From contig NZ_JALEBG010000003.1 of the NCBI RefSeq assembly GCF_022758235.1, positions 62,001 to 126,000 of the forward strand: a stretch of 64,000 nt of DNA. The letters run 5' to 3'. Positions 39,102-47,706 of the stretch are shown here, one piece after another. Position 1 is the stretch's first letter. Every line of letters starts with the position of its first letter. This stretch comes from Pontibacter liquoris. GTDB lineage: Bacteria; Bacteroidota; Bacteroidia; Cytophagales; Hymenobacteraceae. Position numbers and translations under genes: made by a program. The notes under the pieces were generated by a model. It did not search any database. It saw nothing but the letters and a program-made list of their open reading frames with translations, and was not told where the DNA came from.

Positions 39102-40384
39102 TGACACCGCCCCTCATGAATCACCCGCTTTACCTGATCACGCATATTTACCTCGACAAACAGCAGGCGCCGCCTGAATTAGACTTCAGCGACCAGGGCC
39201 ATTACCTGGTCTTCTGGTGGAAGAATATTGCCTTGGGGCACCTGTTCCTGCAAAAGGGCAGTGAGATCACGCTAAAAGAATATTACAACAAACTGGTGGC
39301 AGCCATACGGCCGGCCGTCGAGCTATATGCCAAAGGGCACCTGACCTCCGCGGGGGACTGGCAGCAGTGGTTGCCGGAACAAAATTTCTGTGCCTGGTCT
39401 AACTGGATGAACAGCGTCTTTGCCAGCCGTGCCTCGGCCGAAGTGCCGGCTACCGTGCCGGTGTCCGTTATTGTGTGCACCCGCAACCGGGCCGTGCAGT
39501 TGGCCAAGTGCCTGCACATGCTGACCACCCTGACCTGCCGCCCCGCCGAGATCATCGTGGTCGACAATCTCTCTTCCGATAAATCGACGAAAGAGGTTGT
39601 GCAGAAATTCAAAGGGGTAACTTATGTCCGCGAACCACATTTAGGGCTTGATATTGCCCGCAATACCGGCCTGATCTATGCCAAATCGCCGGTGGTCGCT
39701 TATGTGGATGACGATGTGACCGTGCACCCGCTCTGGCTCTACAGGGTATGGGAAACGTTCCAGGACCCGGCTGTAGCCGCTATGACCGGCCTTGTGATCG
39801 CCTCGGAGCTGCAAACCGAAGCACAGTATACGTTTGAGAAACACTGGAGCTTTAACCGCGGCTATGTAGACAAAACCTACGACAGCAATTACTTTAACGC
39901 GACCCTAACCAAGGGCCCGCCGGTGTGGGAAATTGGGGCCGGGGCCAACATGGCGTTCCGCAAGGCCGTGTTTGAAGAGGTGGGCTGCTTTAACGAACTG
40001 CTGGACGTGGGCGCAGCAGGCTGTAACGGCGATTCGGAAATGTGGTACCGCATCCTGGCCCATGGCCATACGATTAAGTATAACCCACGGGCTGTTGTGT
40101 TCCATGAGCACCGCAAAGAGTTTGAAGGCCTCAAGAAGCAGATCTTTTACTACATGCGTGGCTTCACGACCGCGGCGCTCATGCAACAGAAACAGCACGA
40201 GCAGGCGGGCTATAAACGGCATATCTTCCGGGTACTGCCCAAATATTACGGGCAGCTGGTACTGCGCGGCTTCCCGCATTATCCTTCCCGCTACAGCACG
40301 TTGTGGGTCGAGATCAAAGGGGTGCTATCCGGGCTGGCTTTCTATTTTATCAACCGGAAGCATCATACTAACCCTATGCGCTAA
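39101..40384 (+). CDS. Family 2 glycosyltransferase with extra N-terminal domain
   Basis: This 427-residue protein has a GT-A domain at about 115-360: VSVIVCTRNRAVQLAKCL, IIVVDNLSSD, nucleotide-sugar motif YVDDDVTVHPLW near 205-215 (the DxD equivalent), GAGANMAFRK and NGDSEMWYRI. The first ~110 residues (YLITHIYLDKQQAPPELDF, FWWKNIALGHLFL) form a separate segment I do not recognise. The start overlaps the upstream stop by one base (TAATG); a Met five codons later is an alternative. Inference: it adds one sugar to the exported glycan. Sugar and linkage cannot be predicted. Confidence 0.9.
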   Translation: MTPPLMNHPLYLITHIYLDKQQAPPELDFSDQGHYLVFWWKNIALGHLFLQKGSEITLKEYYNKLVAAIRPAVELYAKGHLTSAGDWQQWLPEQNFCAWSNWMNSVFASRASAEVPATVPVSVIVCTRNRAVQLAKCLHMLTTLTCRPAEIIVVDNLSSDKSTKEVVQKFKGVTYVREPHLGLDIARNTGLIYAKSPVVAYVDDDVTVHPLWLYRVWETFQDPAVAAMTGLVIASELQTEAQYTFEKHWSFNRGYVDKTYDSNYFNATLTKGPPVWEIGAGANMAFRKAVFEEVGCFNELLDVGAAGCNGDSEMWYRILAHGHTIKYNPRAVVFHEHRKEFEGLKKQIFYYMRGFTTAALMQQKQHEQAGYKRHIFRVLPKYYGQLVLRGFPHYPSRYSTLWVEIKGVLSGLAFYFINRKHHTNPMR

Positions 40385-40387
40385 TTT

Positions 40388-42010
40388 ATGGCTGAAGCGT
40401 CTCTTACCGATCTTCCGCTGGTTTCTGTTATCATCCCCTGCTACAACCATGGCGCTTACCTGCCCGAGGCATTTGAGAGCATCTGGCAACAGAAGTATCC
40501 CGCTGTGGAAGTGATCGTGGTCGATGACGGGTCGACGGACGATACCCGGACGATAACCGAAAAGTATGCCGGGGTTACGTATATCTACCAGAAGAACCAG
40601 GGCCTTTCTGCTGCCCGCAATACCGGCATTCGGCACAGCACCGGCGAGCTGCTGGTATTTCTGGATGCAGATGACTGGCTCTTGCCCGGCGGCATACAGG
40701 CCAACGTGCGTTACCTGCAGCAACACCCGGCGCTGGCATTCGTATCAGGGGCGCACGACAAGGTGTTTGTGGATGAGGGCCTGGTGCGGGAAGAAGTCTA
40801 CGAAGTGACAGGCAACCATTACCAGCAGCTGCTGCAGGGCAACTATATTGGCATGCATGCCACGGTGATGTACCGCCGGTGGGTGTTTGATGCACTGCAG
40901 TATGATGTTTCGCTTAAGTTCTGCGAAGACTACGATCTCTACCTGAACATTGCCCGTAAGTACCCGGTGGCGCATCATACGCATAAAATTGCAGCCTACC
41001 GGCTGCATACCACCAACATGTCGGCTAATATCCCGCGGATGCTGGCCACCGTGCTGCAGGTGCTCGACCGGCAGAAAAACCGCCTGCAATCGCCGGCAGA
41101 AGAGCGGGCCTTTGCGGCAGGACACCAGGTCTGGAAAGATTATTACAGCAAAGAACTCTACCAAAAGCTTCGGCGCGGGAAGATCCCCGCAACGGGCAAA
41201 GCATTGATAACACTTTTAAAAACCAAACCATCCTTATTCGTTAAGTATATGGCAAGCCAAAGCTCCCCCACGTTAAAATCACTCGTAAAAAAGAACACGC
41301 CCGCTTTCGGCTTGAAGTTGCTGCAAAAGATGGGACTACAAAAACGAGGCAAACCGGCCATAGGCCAGGTAGCACTCGGCGACTTTGCCCGCACCTCACC
41401 GTTCAGCACGCAGTTTGGCTACGACCGTGGTGGCCCGGTAGACCGCTACTACATCGAGAACTTTCTGCGGGCAGAAGGCGAAAGTATAAAAGGTCGTGCC
41501 CTGGAGATCGGCGATAACGAGTATACGCTGCTTTTTGGCGGCCCACGCATCACGCAAAGCGACATTCTGCACGTGGATGCCACCAACCCCAAAGCCACCT
41601 TTGTTGGCGACATCAGCGATGCCCCGCAGCTACCTTCCAATACCTTCGACACGATTGTGCTGACCCAGACACTACACCTGATCTATGATTTCAGGGCGGC
41701 CCTGGCTACCTGCCACCGCATCCTGAAACCAGGTGGCACGCTGCTGCTCACCGTGCCGGGCATCACCCCGATCGACCATGGTGAATGGAAGGAAACCTGG
41801 TACTGGGCCTTTACTGATAAAGCCATGCGCCGCTTAATGGCCGATGCTTTTCCGCAGGGCAATATTGCCGTAGAAACCTACGGCAACGTGTTTGCAGCCA
41901 CTGCCTTTTTGTATGGCATGGGTTTGCCCGAGGTGCCCAAAGTCAAGCTCGACCACCATGACCCGCATTTCCAGGTGATCATCACTGTTAAAGCCGTAAA
42001 AGCATCGTAA
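40388..42010 (+). CDS. Fused family 2 glycosyltransferase and SAM-dependent methyltransferase
   Basis: This 540-residue bifunctional protein has a GT2 GT-A domain at residues ~10-230: VSVIIPCYNHGAYLPEAFESI, VEVIVVDDGSTDDT, then FLDADDWLLPGG as the DxD region and KFCEDYDLYLNIARKYP. A basic linker follows (~255-330). The methyltransferase (~350-530) shows ALEIGDNEYTLLFGG as motif I, ILHVDATNP, NTFDTIVLTQTLHLIYDF and LKPGGTLLLTVPGITPI as the class I core. Fusion suggests that the enzyme adds a sugar and methylates it or the chain end. In chain-length control systems a terminal methyl group is the signal read by a Wzt C-terminal domain, and this operon encodes such a Wzt. That connection is inference. 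Confidence 0.9.
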   Translation: MAEASLTDLPLVSVIIPCYNHGAYLPEAFESIWQQKYPAVEVIVVDDGSTDDTRTITEKYAGVTYIYQKNQGLSAARNTGIRHSTGELLVFLDADDWLLPGGIQANVRYLQQHPALAFVSGAHDKVFVDEGLVREEVYEVTGNHYQQLLQGNYIGMHATVMYRRWVFDALQYDVSLKFCEDYDLYLNIARKYPVAHHTHKIAAYRLHTTNMSANIPRMLATVLQVLDRQKNRLQSPAEERAFAAGHQVWKDYYSKELYQKLRRGKIPATGKALITLLKTKPSLFVKYMASQSSPTLKSLVKKNTPAFGLKLLQKMGLQKRGKPAIGQVALGDFARTSPFSTQFGYDRGGPVDRYYIENFLRAEGESIKGRALEIGDNEYTLLFGGPRITQSDILHVDATNPKATFVGDISDAPQLPSNTFDTIVLTQTLHLIYDFRAALATCHRILKPGGTLLLTVPGITPIDHGEWKETWYWAFTDKAMRRLMADAFPQGNIAVETYGNVFAATAFLYGMGLPEVPKVKLDHHDPHFQVIITVKAVKAS

Positions 42011-42012
42011 CT

Positions 42013-43023
42013 GTGAAAACCGCGTTGCGCGCTTTCCTCAAAAAGCACTTTGAGCACCGGGCGCTGGTGTTGATGTACCATCGTGTGTCGGCCTCCGAGT
42101 CGGATATATGGGACATTGCCGTAAGCCCCGAAAACTTTGAACAGCAGCTGCAGGTGCTCCGGAGAACCAAAAATGTGATCCCGTTGCAGGAGCTGGCCGA
42201 AGGGATAAAGCAGGGCAAAGTCCCCAAAAACAGCGTGGCCATTACGTTCGATGACGGGTATGTGGACAACTTTCTGGTGGCAAAGCCGCTGCTGGAGAAA
42301 TACTGGTTACCGGCTACCTTCTTTATCACGTCCGTTAACATCGGCAAAACAGCTGAGTTCTGGTGGGATGAGCTGGAATACCTGCTCCTGTTCTCGGAAC
42401 ACCTGCCCCAGCAGTTGGATATGACGCTTAACGGCAACAGGATCGTATTCGACTTGCTGCAGGAAACAGCGCTGAACGAGCTACTCCGACAGCAGAACAA
42501 CCGCTGGAAGGCCTGTGATGAGGCGCCACCCACCCGGCGCAGCGAGCTGTTCTATACTTTGTGGGAAGCCATTAAACCACTGCCTGACCAAAACCAGCAG
42601 GAGGTGATGGCGCATATCCGGCAATGGGCCGGCGCCACCCCGGCCGCACGGCCGGAATACCAAAGTATGTCGGAAGCGCAGCTGCTGGAGCTGCACAAGA
42701 GCCCGCTGCTGACGGTGGGAGCACACACGGCATCGCACCCGGCGCTGGCCTTCCATGCGCCTGCCTACCAGCAACAAGAGCTGCTGCGCAACACCCAGTA
42801 CCTGCAAAAGCTAACCGGCCGGCAGCCTAACCTGCTGGCCTACCCTTATGGCAACTATAACAAAGACACCATAGCGGTAGCAGCCGAAATGAACTTCCTG
42901 GCTGCCTTTACTACCGAAGAAAAACCTGTAACCCACCGCACGCCGCTTTATAGCCTTGGCCGGGTGCAGGCAAAAAACTGGGATGCCACGGCCTTTTCGG
43001 CCATGCTAAACCAATGGAAATAA
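42013..43023 (+). CDS. Polysaccharide deacetylase family protein (CE4-like)
   Basis: This 336-residue protein starts at GTG, two bases after the upstream stop, so it is translationally linked. Core NodB motifs are present: LMYHRV near residue 20, TFDDGYVDN near 78 (catalytic/metal Asp pair), VGAHTASHPAL near 236 (metal His residues) and LLAYPYGNYN near 277. An insertion at ~110-215 separates TFDDGY from the HxxSH motif, as in other glycan-cluster deacetylases of this type. No signal peptide is seen, so it probably acts on cytoplasmic intermediates. Expected chemistry is removal of an N-acetyl group from a sugar of the glycan. Confidence 0.9.
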   Translation: MKTALRAFLKKHFEHRALVLMYHRVSASESDIWDIAVSPENFEQQLQVLRRTKNVIPLQELAEGIKQGKVPKNSVAITFDDGYVDNFLVAKPLLEKYWLPATFFITSVNIGKTAEFWWDELEYLLLFSEHLPQQLDMTLNGNRIVFDLLQETALNELLRQQNNRWKACDEAPPTRRSELFYTLWEAIKPLPDQNQQEVMAHIRQWAGATPAARPEYQSMSEAQLLELHKSPLLTVGAHTASHPALAFHAPAYQQQELLRNTQYLQKLTGRQPNLLAYPYGNYNKDTIAVAAEMNFLAAFTTEEKPVTHRTPLYSLGRVQAKNWDATAFSAMLNQWK

Positions 43024-43037
43024 TATAACACGAACCC

Positions 43038-43949
43038 ATGTCTGCCCATACCTTACCCCTTGTATCCGTTGTGCTTGCTTTTCTGAATGAGGAGCGGTTT
43101 TTGGAAGAAGCCATTGAAAGTGTGCTGCACCAGGAATATCAAAACTGGGAACTGCTGCTAGTCGATGATGGCTCTTCGGACAGAAGCACGGCAATCGCGC
43201 AAAAATATGCTGCCAGTTACCCAGCGCAAATAATTTATTGCGAGCATGCCGGCCATGTGAACAAAGGGTTAAGCGCCAGCCGCAACGAGGGGATACGCCA
43301 GGCCAAAGGAGCGCTTATTGCCTGCCTGGATGCCGATGATGTATGGCTGCCCGCCAAACTGGCGCAGCAGGTCGCTATTTTTCAGCGCCACCCCGGTATA
43401 GCTATGGTAGCAGAAGCATCCACCTACTGGTATAGCTGGGCCGATGCCACCAAAAAGGACGTTCCCATTTCGGTGGGCGCTCCCCAGGACAAAGTATACG
43501 GGCCTGCAGAGCTGTTCAGCCACCTCTACCCCTTGAGCAGCGGTGCGGCCCCCTGCCCTTCCGGGCTGATGCTCACAAAGGACGCCATTGCCCGTGTGGG
43601 TGGTTTTGAGGAGTCTTTTACTAAAAAGTATGCCTTGTACGAAGACCAGGCCTTTCTGAACAAAGTATACCTGAAGGAGAGCGTCTATATTTCTTCGGCC
43701 TGTAATAACCTGTACCGGCAGCGCGAAGGCTCTATTGTGCAATGGGTGCACGCCGATGGACAGTATCATGCCGTGCGCCGGTTTTTCCTGGAGTGGTTTG
43801 CAGCCTACCTGCAGCAGCAACAGGCAACAGACCCGGGCCTTGAAAAGCTCCTGCGCAAGGCGCTGCATCCTTATCATCATCCCCGGCTGCATTACCTGAC
43901 CAACACGCTACCTGCCCGACTGAGGCGCATCCTCAAACAAAGCATTTAG
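43038..43949 (+). CDS. Family 2 glycosyltransferase
   Basis: This 303-residue protein has a GT-A core at residues 8-220: PLVSVVLAFLNEERFLEEAIESVL, ELLLVDDGSSDRS, GLSASRNEGIRQAKG and CLDADDVWLPAKL carrying the DxD motif. FTKKYALYEDQAFLNKVYL near 200 looks like the catalytic ED region. A helical C-terminal tail is rich in Gln and His. It is in the same operon as the export genes, 14 bases after the deacetylase. The specific sugar donor is unknown. Confidence 0.92.
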   Translation: MSAHTLPLVSVVLAFLNEERFLEEAIESVLHQEYQNWELLLVDDGSSDRSTAIAQKYAASYPAQIIYCEHAGHVNKGLSASRNEGIRQAKGALIACLDADDVWLPAKLAQQVAIFQRHPGIAMVAEASTYWYSWADATKKDVPISVGAPQDKVYGPAELFSHLYPLSSGAAPCPSGLMLTKDAIARVGGFEESFTKKYALYEDQAFLNKVYLKESVYISSACNNLYRQREGSIVQWVHADGQYHAVRRFFLEWFAAYLQQQQATDPGLEKLLRKALHPYHHPRLHYLTNTLPARLRRILKQSI

Positions 43950-43954
43950 AGCCG

Positions 43955-44968
43955 ATGGAGAAAGCAACAACACCCCGCATTACGGTGCTGATGCCGGTTT
44001 ATGACGCCGCCAAATTCCTGCGCGAGGCCATTGACAGCATGCTGCAGCAGACCTTCACGGATTTTGAGCTGCTGATACTGGATGATGGTTCCCGGGATGA
44101 GAGCGTTGCCATTGTGCAATCGTACACCGATCCCCGCATCCGCTTTTACCAGAACGAGCAGAACCTGGGCATTAGCCCGACGCTGAACAAAGGCATCGAA
44201 CTGGCGGCAGCGCCATACATTGCCCGCATGGATGCCGATGATATCAGCTACCCTGACCGGCTGCAAAAGCAGTATGATTACCTGCTGGCTCACCCCGACT
44301 GCGCGATGGTTTCGAGCCTGGTGCGGGTAATTTCAGAAGATGGCAAATTTATCCGCCAGGACGTATTCGAAAGCGCATATTATTACTACAACCTCACCTT
44401 TATCTGCTGGATCTATCACCCCACGGTGATGTACCGCAAGGATGCCGTGCAGGAGGTGGGCATGTATACGGCGGCTTATTCCGAAGACTTCGAGTTGTTC
44501 TGGCAGCTCTCACGCAAGTATAAGATCTATAACCTGCCCGAGGTATTGCTCGATTACCGTGTAACGGACCAAAGCCTGCACCAGGTGCTTCGCAAAGAGG
44601 AATACGCGCAGGCGCAGCAGGAGCAATTGCTGCGTAACTTCCGCTACTATGCCGGCGAGCAGTATACTTTGCCGGAAAGTTACGTGGAGTGCCTGCAACA
44701 TAATTTTGCGCCATTGCTGGCAGAGCAAAGTATAAGCAGCGTGCTGGCCTGCATACGCGAACTCGACCGCTTGACCGGGTATATGCTTGCGAAAGAAAAC
44801 GTGAACCGGGATGTCGCAGCCATGAAAATGGCTGCCATGTATAAACGCCGCTTCATTGCCCGTTACTTTCTCGAGAATCTGCCGCCGCACAAGGGTATTC
44901 CCCTATTTATTAAGCTAGGCTATTCCAAATACCTGCTGAAGAAACTGAAGAAAAAACTCCTCTCCTAA
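43955..44968 (+). CDS. Family 2 glycosyltransferase
   Basis: This 337-residue protein has GT-A motifs ITVLMPVYDAAKFLREAIDSML, ELLILDDGSRDES, NLGISPTLNKGIELA and RMDADDISYPDRLQKQ (DxD near residue 92), then AYSEDFELFWQLSRKYK as the acceptor-side catalytic region. A basic C-terminus (KYLLKKLKKKLLS) may bind the membrane. Its start lies 5 bases after the preceding gene. It is the last gene before a large terminator hairpin, so it closes the 36958-44968 operon. Confidence 0.92.
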   Translation: MEKATTPRITVLMPVYDAAKFLREAIDSMLQQTFTDFELLILDDGSRDESVAIVQSYTDPRIRFYQNEQNLGISPTLNKGIELAAAPYIARMDADDISYPDRLQKQYDYLLAHPDCAMVSSLVRVISEDGKFIRQDVFESAYYYYNLTFICWIYHPTVMYRKDAVQEVGMYTAAYSEDFELFWQLSRKYKIYNLPEVLLDYRVTDQSLHQVLRKEEYAQAQQEQLLRNFRYYAGEQYTLPESYVECLQHNFAPLLAEQSISSVLACIRELDRLTGYMLAKENVNRDVAAMKMAAMYKRRFIARYFLENLPPHKGIPLFIKLGYSKYLLKKLKKKLLS

Positions 44969-44996
44969 CGCCGCTCCAGCATCAACCAGCTGTGTC

Positions 44997-45056
44997 ATAA
45001 AGCAGACCGGCGCCCCTTATACTTTTAAAGTGCTAAGGGGCGCCAGTCTGCTTTAT
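44997..45056. terminator. Terminator closing the polysaccharide operon
   Basis: A 22-bp stem with one mismatch spans 44997-45018 and 45035-45056. The loop includes TATACTT-like bases. A/T-rich ends suit termination from either side. Confidence 0.85.
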
Positions 45057-45089
45057 GTGCATTTTATCTAATCAGTAGCTGATATTTAG

Positions 45090-45130
45090 GCAGCCTTGCA
45101 ACCGGCGGAACGCGCGGGTCACAAGGCTGC
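45090..45130 (-). terminator. Hairpin after the acyltransferase gene
   Basis: GCAGCCTTG pairs with CAAGGCTGC across a GC-rich 23-base loop, 30 bases beyond the acyltransferase stop on the minus strand. Confidence 0.55.
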
Positions 45131-45160
45131 TTTCCTCCTACGGCTAGCTGCAAGTATAGC

Positions 45161-46399
45161 CTACTGCTTTGCAGGTACCACACGCTCTTGCATCTCAGCT
45201 GGCACGGAGCTGCTACTAACCAGTGCTGGCTGCGCCACGGCCGGAACTGCTTTCTTGGAGGAAGTATAGATAAAGAAGCGCTTTAAGTTATTGATCGGCT
45301 TCTCGAGCAGATACCAGGAAGCAATGGCAAAACCAATAGAAAGCGCCACATAGATAGGGAAGCAAACCCAGGGCTGTACCAGAAATTCAACGATCCGAGA
45401 CATACGGATGCCGGCTACCCTGTGTATATCCTGCGTTATGAAATCAAACGCTTGCCAGAACAGGTATACTGCCAGGATGTGGTAGAGGTAAATGCCATAG
45501 CTGATCTTGCCCAGGTATAGCACCACAGGGTGCTCCAGCACGCGGCCAAAGAAGTTCTTATAGCCTATGTTAGCTCCCTCAATGATGAACATGGCAAACA
45601 GCGAAATAAACACCCGGTCGTATACAATCGAAATGGCAGGATTTTTCAAAAATACCGTGGCTACCCAGACCGCCAGCGCCACGAGAAACACCTTCCGCCA
45701 GATGCGCCTGATCGAGCTACCGTAATAATAATGCTGGTAGGCCAGCAGGGCGCCAAAGCCGAAGCCATCGAGGCAGGTAGGGGTGAGCACCAACAATGTC
45801 ACGTTTTCAGTGGCAGGTGCATCCAGCACGTTGTAAAGGATGATGCGCGACAGGATGCCACAGGCAATGATCACGTACAGCACCTTGGGCAGGTGGCGCT
45901 TTGGTGTTAACAGGATGACCCAGGGCCAGATAATATAAAACTGCTCCTCCACGGCCAGCGTCCAAATATGCGCTGTCAATTCGCCCCACTGCTGCGAGAA
46001 AAAGATCTCGTAATTTGATACGTAAAGAAAATAGGTGCCGGCATTTTCGCGCACATAATCCGCTGCCGGGATGAGCAACAGAATGCAAAGGTAAAAGTAG
46101 TATGCCGGGAAAATCCGGATGGTCCGGCGCATCAAAAACACCAGCCCGATCTTCGCTTTTCCATAGCCCGCTGCCAGCCCTTTGTCTTTGCCGGTAAGCA
46201 GTATTTTGGTGATCAGGTAACTGCTCAGCACAAAAAAGAAAACCAGCAGCACCCCGATATCCAGCAACTGGCCAATGAGCTGGTACATGGGCAGGAAGTG
46301 GTAGAAAAGCACGGTAAGCACAGCAAAAAACCGGAGTCCGTCCAATTGGGGCTTATACTCAAGTATAGTGGAGGGTTGTGTAGGAGATAAAGTGGGCAT
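45161..46399 (-). CDS. Membrane acyltransferase, acyltransferase 3 family (OafA-like)
   Basis: This 412-residue integral membrane protein has about ten helices. The family signature is at the N-terminus: YKPQLDGLRFFAVLTVLFYHF (catalytic-type His in FYHF), then IGVLLVFFFVLSSYLITKILL. The mid-protein motif YFLYVSNYEIFF ... AHIWTLAVEEQFYIIWPWVIL (LAVEEQFY-IWP) is diagnostic. These enzymes transfer acetyl or other acyl groups to surface glycans. A ~45-residue cytoplasmic tail ends the protein. It faces the glycosyltransferase operon tail-to-tail, so it probably decorates the same polysaccharide (inference). Confidence 0.93.
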   Translation of the reverse strand: MPTLSPTQPSTILEYKPQLDGLRFFAVLTVLFYHFLPMYQLIGQLLDIGVLLVFFFVLSSYLITKILLTGKDKGLAAGYGKAKIGLVFLMRRTIRIFPAYYFYLCILLLIPAADYVRENAGTYFLYVSNYEIFFSQQWGELTAHIWTLAVEEQFYIIWPWVILLTPKRHLPKVLYVIIACGILSRIILYNVLDAPATENVTLLVLTPTCLDGFGFGALLAYQHYYYGSSIRRIWRKVFLVALAVWVATVFLKNPAISIVYDRVFISLFAMFIIEGANIGYKNFFGRVLEHPVVLYLGKISYGIYLYHILAVYLFWQAFDFITQDIHRVAGIRMSRIVEFLVQPWVCFPIYVALSIGFAIASWYLLEKPINNLKRFFIYTSSKKAVPAVAQPALVSSSSVPAEMQERVVPAKQ

Positions 46400-46715
46400 A
46401 TAACGTATGGGTCCTGTCTAAATCAAGTTTCGCATCAGGTATAAACATTTACTTATTTTATACATATAGGTTTTAAAAATCCAGCTATAATTAACTAAAA
46501 CCAGCTATATACCGATATTAAAGTATAAATTCATCTGTTCCTCCGGTCCTGCCGTGCATTGCTGGCCGTATACCTGGCCGGCGGGCTTTATGAAAATATA
46601 ACAATCAAACGCCTGCCGGGCATGTTGCTTATACCGTTGCAACCAAGATGGCCGTTAAATTTGTTATATCTTTCCGACCGTTTTCACGTTAAAACCTGCT
46701 GCAATTACCGTTTAC
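46400..46715. other. Divergent intergenic region with candidate promoter
   Basis: This 316-base AT-rich gap separates the acyltransferase from a glycosyltransferase. A direct repeat CCAGCTATA occurs at 46481 and 46501, 20 bases apart, so on one face of the helix; it could be an operator. TAAATTTG at 46656-46663 matches TAnnTTTG and would drive the gene at 46716 with a ~52-base leader. TTG at 46637-46639 is 16 bases upstream of it, shorter than ideal. Confidence 0.45.
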
Positions 46716-47696
46716 ATGCACGACATCCCTTCCGCACCCCCTGTTATCAGGCCGCTACCCGACGGCGAAGAACGCCCGCTCTGGTCTGTTATGATCCCGG
46801 TTTACAACTGCTCCGAGTACTTGCCCGAAACGCTGGAAAGCGTTCTGCAACAGGCCCTCGCGCGCCCGGATATGCAGATAGAAGTGGTAGACGACGCCAG
46901 CAGCGATGCCGACGTCGCAGCCCTGGTAAGCCGCATTGGGCAGGGACGGATCACCTACTTCCGGCAACCCCGGAACGTGGGGAGCCTGCGGAACTTTGAA
47001 GCCTGCCTGAACCGTGCCCGCGGCAAACTGGTGCACCTGCTGCACGGCGATGACAAAGTAAGGCCGGGCTATTACGAGAAGATCGGCGCGCTGCTGGAAA
47101 CGTATCCGGAAGCCGGCGCCGCCTTCTGCCGGTTCAATACCTTCGACAAAGAGCGGGATATTTACCTGCCCAAACCTGAAATGCCTGAAGCCGGGATATT
47201 AGCTAACTGGCTCCTGCGTATTGGCGAGCACCAGCGTATACAGTATGCAGCCATGACCGTGCGCCGCGAAGTATACGAAAAGCTGGGGGCCTTTTATGGT
47301 ATGACGTACGCCGAAGACTGGGAGATGTGGGTACGCATTGCGCGGCATTACCCTGTGGCTTACACGCCCGAGGTGCTGGCCGATTACCGCAGGCATACGA
47401 CCTCTATTTCGGGGAAGATGTTTGTAACCGGGCAATACCTGCAGGATCTGACACGAGCCATGAAAATGGTGGAAGCGCATTTGCCGGCAGCTCACCGGAA
47501 AGCGGTGCTTCAGAAATCCCGCACCTACTATGCCAACTATGGCCTTAAAATAGCCAAGCGCCTCTGGAATGCCTCCCGTAATTTCAGCCATGTGCAGGCT
47601 AACGTGAAGCAGGTGCTCAAAATGCACCGCAGCCCCCGGCTTTACGCCAAAATCGGGCTGCTATACCTGGCCATCACCTTCAAAAAGCAAGTCTGA
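46716..47696 (+). CDS. Family 2 glycosyltransferase
   Basis: This 326-residue protein has a GT-A core: WSVMIPVYNCSEYLPETLESVL, IEVVDDASSDADVAALV, NVGSLRNFEACLNRARG and LLHGDDKVRPGYYEK, the DxD-equivalent being GDD near residue 110. YAEDWEMWVRIARHYP near 205 is the catalytic acceptor region. It differs from the upstream operon's GT2 enzymes in using HGDD rather than DADD. It has its own promoter region and is convergent with the gene at 47707, whose stop is 10 bases away. It probably contributes to the same or a related surface glycan. Confidence 0.9.
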   Translation: MHDIPSAPPVIRPLPDGEERPLWSVMIPVYNCSEYLPETLESVLQQALARPDMQIEVVDDASSDADVAALVSRIGQGRITYFRQPRNVGSLRNFEACLNRARGKLVHLLHGDDKVRPGYYEKIGALLETYPEAGAAFCRFNTFDKERDIYLPKPEMPEAGILANWLLRIGEHQRIQYAAMTVRREVYEKLGAFYGMTYAEDWEMWVRIARHYPVAYTPEVLADYRRHTTSISGKMFVTGQYLQDLTRAMKMVEAHLPAAHRKAVLQKSRTYYANYGLKIAKRLWNASRNFSHVQANVKQVLKMHRSPRLYAKIGLLYLAITFKKQV

Positions 47697-47706
47697 AAAG
47701 AAAGGC

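Noticed and set aside
46559..46999. 146-codon frame overlapping the start of the 46716 glycosyltransferase
   Set aside because: It is out of frame with a clear GT2 enzyme and Arg-rich in the manner of shadow frames; no domain.
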